Assembly: GCA_021823875.1 (NCBI GenBank)
Contig: JAKAMD010000115.1
Location: forward strand, 1 to 9,247
Direction of reading: 5' to 3'
Source of the DNA: Pseudomonadota bacterium
GTDB taxonomy: Bacteria; Pseudomonadota; Alphaproteobacteria; Rhizobiales; Xanthobacteraceae
DNA length: 9,247 nt
In this document: piece by piece, positions 5,104 through 9,247 of the stretch
Numbering within the stretch: the first letter of the stretch is position 1
Layout of the letters: the number at the start of each line of letters is the position of its first letter
Translations under genes and position numbers: made by a program
Notes under the pieces: generated by a model
Told to the model about the DNA's origin: nothing
Database searches by the model: none
Seen by the model: only the letters and a program-made list of their open reading frames with translations

Positions 5104-6875
5104 GAATTCCCTGCGTGGGTCATTTCCAGGAAGAATTTCTGCATGTCCCAGGCGCCGGTCGGGCAGCGTTCGGCGCACAGCCCGCAATGCAGGCAGACGT
5201 CCTCGTCCTTCACCATGGCGCGGCCGGTCTTGAGACCGTCCTGCACGTAAAGGGCCTGGGAGAGATTGGGCGATGGCGCGTGGAGGCGCGTGCGCAGATC
5301 GGCTTCCTCGCCGTTCTGCGTGAAGCTGATGCAGTCCATCGGGCAGATGTCGACGCAGGCGTCGCACTCGATGCACAGCGATGTGGTGAACACCGTCTGC
5401 ACGTCGCAGTTCAGGCAGCGCCCGGCTTCCTGCAGGGCGAGCCGCTCGTCGAAGCCGAGCTCGACCTCCGCCTTGATGTCCTTGAGCGCCACCAGCTTGT
5501 CGCGCAGCGGCACCTTGTAACGGTGATCGGGCATCACCTCGTTCTTATAGCTCCACTCGTGGATGCCCATCTTCTGGCTCATCAGCGCGACCGCAGGCTG
5601 CGGGCGGTCCTTGATATCCTCGCCGTTGCAGAGCTTGTCGATCGACACTGCGGCCTCGTGGCCGTGCGCCACCGCCCAGATGATGTTCTTCGGACCGAAG
5701 GCGGCGTCACCGCCGAAGAACACCTGTCGGTGGGTGGAGGCCATGGTCTTCTCGTCGACGACCGGCAGGCCCCAGTCGTTGAACTCGATGCCGATGTCGC
5801 GCTCGATCCAGGGAAAGGCGTTCTCCTGGCCGACCGCCACCAGCACGTCGTCGCACGGGAAGTCGAGATCCGGTTCGCCGGTCGGCACCAGCTTGCGGCG
5901 GCCCCTGGCGTCGTATTCGGCCTGCACGATCTCAAAGCGCATGCCGACGAGCCGGCCGTTCTCGAGCAGGCACTCCTTCGGCACCATGTAATTGAAGATC
6001 GGAATGCCCTCGTGCTGGGCGTCTTCCTTTTCCCAAGGCGACGCCTTCATCTCGTCGAAGCCGGAACGTACCACGACCTTGACGTCCTCGCCGCCGAGGC
6101 GGCGGGCGGAGCGGCAGCAGTCCATCGCGGTGTTGCCGCCGCCGAGCACGAGCACGCGTTTGCCGATCTTGGTAGTGTGGCCGAACGACACCGAGGACAG
6201 CCAGTCGATGCCGATATGAATATTGGCGGCGGCTTCCTGGCGGCCAGGAATGTCGAGGTCGCGCCCGCGCGGCGCGCCCGAACCGACGAAGACCGCGTCC
6301 CAGCCTTCCGCCAGCAACGCCTTCAAACTGTCGATGCGATGTCCGCCGCGGAATTCGACACCGAGATCGAGGATGTAATTGCATTCCTCGTCGATGACGC
6401 TTTCGGGCAGACGGAACTTGGGGATTTGGGTGCGGATCATGCCGCCCGGTTTGGAGTCGCCGTCGAACACCACGCATTGGTAACCGAGCGGGGCGAGATC
6501 GCGGGCGACTGTCAATGAAGCGGGGCCGGCACCGATCAGGGCAACGCGCTTGCCGTTCTTGCGCGCGGCGGGCTTGGGCATGCGCTCGCGCACATCGTCC
6601 TTGTAGTCGGCGGCGACTCTCTTCAGGCGGCAAATCGCCACCGGCTCCTTTTCCACCCGCACGCGCCGGCAAGCGGGCTCGCAGGGGCGGTCGCAGGTGC
6701 GTCCGAGCACGCCCGGAAACACGTTCGACCGCCAATTGATCATGTAGGCATCGGAATAGCGGCCGGCCGCGATCAGCCGGATGTATTCCGGCACGGGCGT
6801 ATGGGCCGGGCAGGCCCATTGGCAGTCGACCACCTTGTGGAAGTATTCCGGCGCGGCGATGTCAGTGTTCTTCAT
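5073..6875 (-). CDS. GltD-like FAD/NAD(P)H oxidoreductase with two C-terminal 4Fe-4S motifs
   Basis: A 600-residue iron-sulfur flavoprotein resembling the glutamate synthase small subunit and NfnB-like proteins. The N-terminal Fe-S domain has Cys18, Cys22 (CQWACPAHTP), Cys61, Cys65, Cys69 (CDRPCEPAC) and Cys82. The FAD Rossmann motif is ALIGAGPAS (112-120) and the pyridine-nucleotide motif is VLVLGGGNTAMDCC (241-254). FFGGDAAFGP (387-396), with the following AVAHGHEAA, closes the FAD site. Cys487 and Cys490 precede two ferredoxin-type clusters, CIECDACVDICP (501-512) and CLHCGLCAERCP (561-572). No glutamate synthase large subunit is nearby; instead the gene directly precedes korAB. It probably passes electrons between KorAB and NADP(H), as the FAD subunit of three-component 2-oxoglutarate:NADP+ oxidoreductases does. 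Start: the ATG at 6875 has GAGGAA (6879-6884) at good spacing. The last ten or so residues overlap korA in another frame. The electron-transfer direction is unknown. Confidence 0.9.
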   Translation of the reverse strand: MKNTDIAAPEYFHKVVDCQWACPAHTPVPEYIRLIAAGRYSDAYMINWRSNVFPGVLGRTCDRPCEPACRRVRVEKEPVAICRLKRVAADYKDDVRERMPKPAARKNGKRVALIGAGPASLTVARDLAPLGYQCVVFDGDSKPGGMIRTQIPKFRLPESVIDEECNYILDLGVEFRGGHRIDSLKALLAEGWDAVFVGSGAPRGRDLDIPGRQEAAANIHIGIDWLSSVSFGHTTKIGKRVLVLGGGNTAMDCCRSARRLGGEDVKVVVRSGFDEMKASPWEKEDAQHEGIPIFNYMVPKECLLENGRLVGMRFEIVQAEYDARGRRKLVPTGEPDLDFPCDDVLVAVGQENAFPWIERDIGIEFNDWGLPVVDEKTMASTHRQVFFGGDAAFGPKNIIWAVAHGHEAAVSIDKLCNGEDIKDRPQPAVALMSQKMGIHEWSYKNEVMPDHRYKVPLRDKLVALKDIKAEVELGFDERLALQEAGRCLNCDVQTVFTTSLCIECDACVDICPMDCISFTQNGEEADLRTRLHAPSPNLSQALYVQDGLKTGRAMVKDEDVCLHCGLCAERCPTGAWDMQKFFLEMTHAGNSCRPPRRSAA

Positions 6876-6945
6876 TGCTTCCTCAAAACGCGCTCCGCTA
6901 CGCGGTCACTGTGGCGGTCCCGCGCCCCGGTGCAACGCTGACCTT

Positions 6946-6974
6946 TTGTCGCGGCTCGGATTAAAAAGCTATCG
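6946..6974 (+). promoter_or_regulatory. possible sigma-70-type promoter for the HAD/ATP12 genes
   Basis: TTGTCG (6946-6951) and CTATCG (6969-6974) are 17 bases apart, in the shape of an alphaproteobacterial housekeeping promoter, inside a locally AT-rich stretch. It would give a leader of about 150 bases before the HAD start at 7131. The match is partial and could be chance. For the minus-strand operon starting at 6875 I see a TAAAAT-like element (6987-6992) but no convincing -35, and no FNR/FixK-type TTGAT-N4-ATCAA box. Confidence 0.25.
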
Positions 6975-7028
6975 AATCCGTACACGATTTTAGTTTAGTG
7001 CAGCGTTAAACACCATCCACCCGCGAGG

Positions 7029-7042
7029 ATGCCCAAGGGCAT
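7029..7042. other. palindrome ATGCCC-AA-GGGCAT
   Basis: Two 6-base arms separated by AA form a compact palindrome in the leader between the divergent operons, about 90 bases upstream of the HAD start. It could be a protein-binding site. The ATG in its left arm begins a 34-codon in-frame extension of the HAD gene that I consider untranslated, since its GAGG (7023-7026) is only two bases from the ATG and the family starts at MKLVLFDCDGT. The rest of 6876-7130 holds no gene I can support. Confidence 0.25.
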
Positions 7043-7130
7043 TCAAGCGTATGTGAACATTGTGTTTTCTCTCCTTGAAAATGGCGCCAACAAGGCACAG
7101 ATCAGGGGCTTCGCATCATCCTTAAGGTCC

Positions 7131-7814
7131 ATGAAACTCGTTCTTTTTGACTGCGACGGAACCCTGGTCGACAGCCAGCAGATGATCTGTGCTGCAATGC
7201 AGCAGGCCTATGCGGGCCAGGGTCTGCCGTGCCCCCCGACGCGCCGCCTGCTGGGCATTGTCGGCCTGTCGCTGGAGGAAGCCTTCCGCCGGCTCGCCGA
7301 CGGCGCCGATCATCCGGTCGACGGCCTGATCGCCGGCTACCGGGAGGCGTTCTTTGCGCTGCGCGAAGCCGGCACACACGCCTCGCCGCTCTATCCGGGC
7401 GCGCGCGACGCCATCGAGACGCTGGCGCGCCGGCCCGACACCTTGCTCGGCATCGCCACCGGCAAGTCGCGCCGCGGCGTGACCGCGCTGCTGGCGGAGC
7501 ACGATCTGACCGACCGCTTCGTCACCATCCAGACCTCGGACAGTGCCCCATCGAAACCGCATCCGGGCATGGTGCTCGAAGCGTTGCGCGAGACCGGCGT
7601 CGATGCCGCGGACACGGTGGTGATCGGCGATACCGCCTTCGACATGCAGATGGCGCGCGCGGCCGGCGCCCGGGGGATCGGCGTCGCCTGGGGTTACCAT
7701 CCGGTGGCCGATCTGCACGCGGCCGGCGCCGCGCTGGTGGTGGATGAATTCGCGGCGGTGGCGCCGGCGCTGGAGCGCCTGTGGGAACCGGACGCGGTCG
7801 CCGCCGATGCGTGA
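7131..7814 (+). CDS. HAD-superfamily hydrolase (phosphoglycolate-phosphatase-like)
   Basis: A 227-residue phosphatase of the haloacid dehalogenase superfamily, subfamily IA, cytoplasmic and Mg-dependent. All four motifs are present. Motif I is DCDGTLVD (7-14), with nucleophile Asp7 and acid/base Asp9. Motif II is Thr110 in GIATGKS. Motif III is Lys142 in SKPHPG. Motif IV is GDTAFD (166-171), with Asp167 and Asp171. The helical cap lies between motifs I and II (about 15-95). The start at 7131 puts motif I at the very N-terminus as usual, with AAGG (7124-7127) a short three bases upstream; an in-frame ATG at 7029 exists but is unlikely. The substrate is not readable from sequence; annotation as phosphoglycolate or pyrophosphate phosphatase would be a guess. 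Its stop overlaps the next gene by eight bases, so the two are almost certainly cotranscribed. Confidence 0.92.
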   Translation: MKLVLFDCDGTLVDSQQMICAAMQQAYAGQGLPCPPTRRLLGIVGLSLEEAFRRLADGADHPVDGLIAGYREAFFALREAGTHASPLYPGARDAIETLARRPDTLLGIATGKSRRGVTALLAEHDLTDRFVTIQTSDSAPSKPHPGMVLEALRETGVDAADTVVIGDTAFDMQMARAAGARGIGVAWGYHPVADLHAAGAALVVDEFAAVAPALERLWEPDAVAADA

Positions 7815-8586
7815 CATTTTCGAGGATATCTTCGCCAACCAGCCGCTCGATCCGACCGAGGCGGCGCGGCGCGCCATGCGCACGCCACGGCGCAAGCGCT
7901 TCTATGCCGAGGCCAAGGCCGGGCCGAAAGGCGAGGGCGGCTTCCCGGTGCTGCTCGACGGCAAGCCGGTGCGCACCCCGCTCAAGCGGCCGCTGGCCGC
8001 GCCGAACCGCGCGTTGGCCGAGGCGCTGGCGGCGGAATGGAATGCCCAGGAGAAAGAGATCGATCCCGCGCGCATGCCGCTGACACGGCTCGCCAACGCG
8101 GTGATCGACGCCGTGGCCGACACGCACGCGCCGGTCGCCGAGGAGATCGCCCAATATCTCGGCACCGATCTCGTCTGCTATCGCGCCGAGGCGCCGGCCG
8201 GTCTCGTCGCCCGCCAGGCCGAGGTCTGGGACCCGGTGCTGGCCTGGGCGCATGAGGCATTCGGCGCCCGCTTCATCACGGTGCAAGGAGTGATCCACGC
8301 CGCGCAGCCGCGCGAAGCCGTGGCCGCCGTGCGCGCCGCCATTCCCGCCGATCCCTGGCGGCTCGGCGCCGTATCTTCGGTGACCACGCTGACCGGTTCG
8401 GCGCTGCTGGCGCTCGCGCTCGCCGCCGGCACGCGCGATACGGAGGCGGTGTGGTCCGCCGCCCATGTCGACGAGGACTGGCAGATGGAGCAGTGGGGCC
8501 GCGACGAGATCGTGCTGGCCCGCCGCGCCTTCCGCTTCACCGAGATGCAGGCGGCGGCGACGGTGCTGGCCTTGCTGAATTCGTGA
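7807..8586 (+). CDS. ATP12-family F1-ATPase assembly chaperone
   Basis: A 259-residue member of the ATP12 family. In mitochondria ATP12 binds free F1 alpha subunit and aids assembly of the F1 sector; alphaproteobacteria carry homologues presumed to do the same in the cytoplasm. Conserved blocks are KRFY (30-33), LDGKPVRTP (50-58), AAEWNAQ (75-81), MPLTRLANAVID (90-101), GTDLVCYRA (119-127), WDPVLAW (141-147), TGSALLALAL (196-205) and VDEDWQMEQWG (221-231). There is no signal peptide or transmembrane helix. The ATG at 7807 lies eight bases inside the end of the HAD gene and no good Shine-Dalgarno site is visible, suggesting translational coupling. The frame is open further up to 7744 but the extra residues are arginine-rich shadow sequence. 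Length is typical for bacterial members. Family call is firm; the chaperone role is by homology. Confidence 0.92.
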   Translation: MRDIFEDIFANQPLDPTEAARRAMRTPRRKRFYAEAKAGPKGEGGFPVLLDGKPVRTPLKRPLAAPNRALAEALAAEWNAQEKEIDPARMPLTRLANAVIDAVADTHAPVAEEIAQYLGTDLVCYRAEAPAGLVARQAEVWDPVLAWAHEAFGARFITVQGVIHAAQPREAVAAVRAAIPADPWRLGAVSSVTTLTGSALLALALAAGTRDTEAVWSAAHVDEDWQMEQWGRDEIVLARRAFRFTEMQAAATVLALLNS

Positions 8587-8592
8587 TAGCCT

Positions 8593-8606
8593 CGCGCCCC
8601 GGCGCG
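8593..8606. other. GC-rich hairpin between ATP12 and membrane-protein genes
   Basis: CGCGCC (8593-8598), CC, then GGCGCG (8601-8606) form a strong short stem starting seven bases after the ATP12 stop, in the 45-base gap before the next gene. There is no following T-run. It might attenuate read-through or protect the 3' end, but palindromes of this size are easy to find in GC-rich DNA. Confidence 0.25.
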
Positions 8607-8631
8607 GAATCGTCGCCACGGGGGCAAAGCG

Positions 8632-9247
8632 ATGAAGATCACGCTCGATCTTTCCAAACTGGTCGAAGAGGGCAAGCTGACGCCGGCCGAGGCCGAGCGG
8701 CTGAAGACGCTGGCCTCGCACGAGCTCGGTTCGCTCGGCATCAATATCCTGATCGGTTTCGGTGTGGTCGCGGTCGCCAGTGGCGCGGTAGCGCTGGTGC
8801 CGTCGCCGGTGACCGCGATCGCGCTCGGCATCGCGCTGTTCGCCGGCGGCTGCGTCATCGCGTTCAACAAGGTGCAGCAGTGGCACGTGCTCGGCGACAT
8901 CTGCCTGGTGGTCGGCGCGCTGATGTTCTGCGGCGGCGTGATCGCCTATGGTCAGGGCTCGCTCAATGCCATGCTGATCGTCACCGTTGCGCTGGCGCTC
9001 GCCGGCATCACGGCGCGCTCGAGCCTCTTGACCGTCTTCGCCGTATTGGCGGCGTCCGCCTGTCTCGGTGCACAGACCGGCTACAGCCACGCCATGTATT
9101 CGCTGGCGATCTTCGAGCCGACACTGACCGTCGTGCTGTTCGCTGCGCTCGCGCTGGCGACCTATCTGGCGTCAGCGCGTTTTCCGAGCGACTACGAGCG
9201 TATCGCCTTGGCGGCGGCGCGCACGTCGATCGTGCTGGTCAATTTCG
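8632..9247 (+). CDS. polytopic membrane protein, 3' end beyond window (DUF2157-like)
   Basis: An open frame of 205 codons from the ATG at 8632 that runs off the window without a stop, so the protein is partial. The first 35 residues are soluble and charged (LVEEGKLTPAEAERLKTLA, 10-28), a short helical head seen at the front of DUF2157-like membrane proteins. Hydrophobic segments follow at roughly 37-57, 59-78, 88-107, 112-127, 131-147 and 163-182, and another begins near 193, so at least six inner-membrane helices are expected. GGGG (8621-8624) precedes the ATG by seven bases. It may be cotranscribed with the ATP12 gene 45 bases upstream. Codon use is GC-rich like its neighbours. I recognise only the general architecture; function is unknown and the family call is tentative. 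Confidence 0.7.
   Translation, partial: MKITLDLSKLVEEGKLTPAEAERLKTLASHELGSLGINILIGFGVVAVASGAVALVPSPVTAIALGIALFAGGCVIAFNKVQQWHVLGDICLVVGALMFCGGVIAYGQGSLNAMLIVTVALALAGITARSSLLTVFAVLAASACLGAQTGYSHAMYSLAIFEPTLTVVLFAALALATYLASARFPSDYERIALAAARTSIVLVNF

Noticed and set aside
3487..5250. 587-codon open frame on the plus strand opposite korA
   Set aside because: Antisense to the clear KorA gene; no recognisable domain and a low-complexity composition caused by third-position GC bias.
5115..6518. 467-codon open frame on the plus strand opposite the flavoprotein gene
   Set aside because: Same antisense shadow pattern; the minus-strand frame has cysteine and Rossmann motifs in the right order.
5073..6875. 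Glutamate synthase small subunit (gltD)
   Set aside because: The FAD/NADPH core is similar, but two extra C-terminal ferredoxin motifs and the korAB neighbours, with no gltB, argue for another electron-transfer role.
7522..9090. 522-codon open frame on the minus strand across the HAD, ATP12 and membrane-protein genes
   Set aside because: It spans three well-supported plus-strand genes, has an arginine/glycine/histidine-rich translation and no motifs.

Overview
The window looks like chromosomal DNA from a high-GC alphaproteobacterium, most likely order Hyphomicrobiales near Bradyrhizobiaceae/Xanthobacteraceae. Three things point there: strong G/C bias at third codon positions, an ATP12-type F1-ATPase assembly chaperone (an alphaproteobacterial and mitochondrial family), and an intergenic palindromic repeat of the kind that gives the familiar spurious peptides 'MDARVKPA...' and 'MAGSSPAMT' in that group. 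The assignment is inferred from sequence character only; no rRNA or tRNA is present.

Layout. (1) 6-1020, plus strand: two adjacent but dissimilar SRPBCC/AHSA1-like ligand-binding proteins. The first probably overlaps the stop of an unseen upstream gene. (2) 1101-2048, minus strand: an aldo/keto reductase with an intact catalytic tetrad. (3) 2073-2187: two 30-bp palindromic repeat units in opposite orientation, whose differences in the stem are compensatory. (4) 2207-6875, minus strand: a tight three-gene operon read from 6875 downward. It encodes a GltD-like FAD/NADPH/Fe-S oxidoreductase, then the fused gamma-alpha subunit and the beta subunit of a 2-oxoacid:ferredoxin oxidoreductase (KorAB type). 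(5) 6876-7130: a relatively AT-rich divergent intergenic region. (6) 7131-8586, plus strand: a HAD-family phosphatase whose end overlaps the start of the ATP12 gene. (7) 8632 to the window edge: the start of a polytopic membrane protein, cut off by the window.

How the genes work together. The centrepiece is the operon at 2207-6875. KorAB would oxidatively decarboxylate a 2-oxoacid (2-oxoglutarate is the best guess) with CoA, using thiamine diphosphate and a [4Fe-4S] cluster. The co-encoded flavoprotein carries N-terminal GltD-type cysteines, FAD and NADPH Rossmann motifs and two C-terminal [4Fe-4S] motifs. It could pass the electrons to NADP+ or, in reverse, drive low-potential reduction. This resembles the three-subunit 2-oxoglutarate:NADP+ oxidoreductases described in anaerobic aromatic degraders, so it is a recognisable but uncommon arrangement and not a wholly new system. 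The flanking genes look like ordinary housekeeping or accessory genes with no obvious link to it. I saw no CRISPR array, transposase, integrase, tRNA or rRNA.
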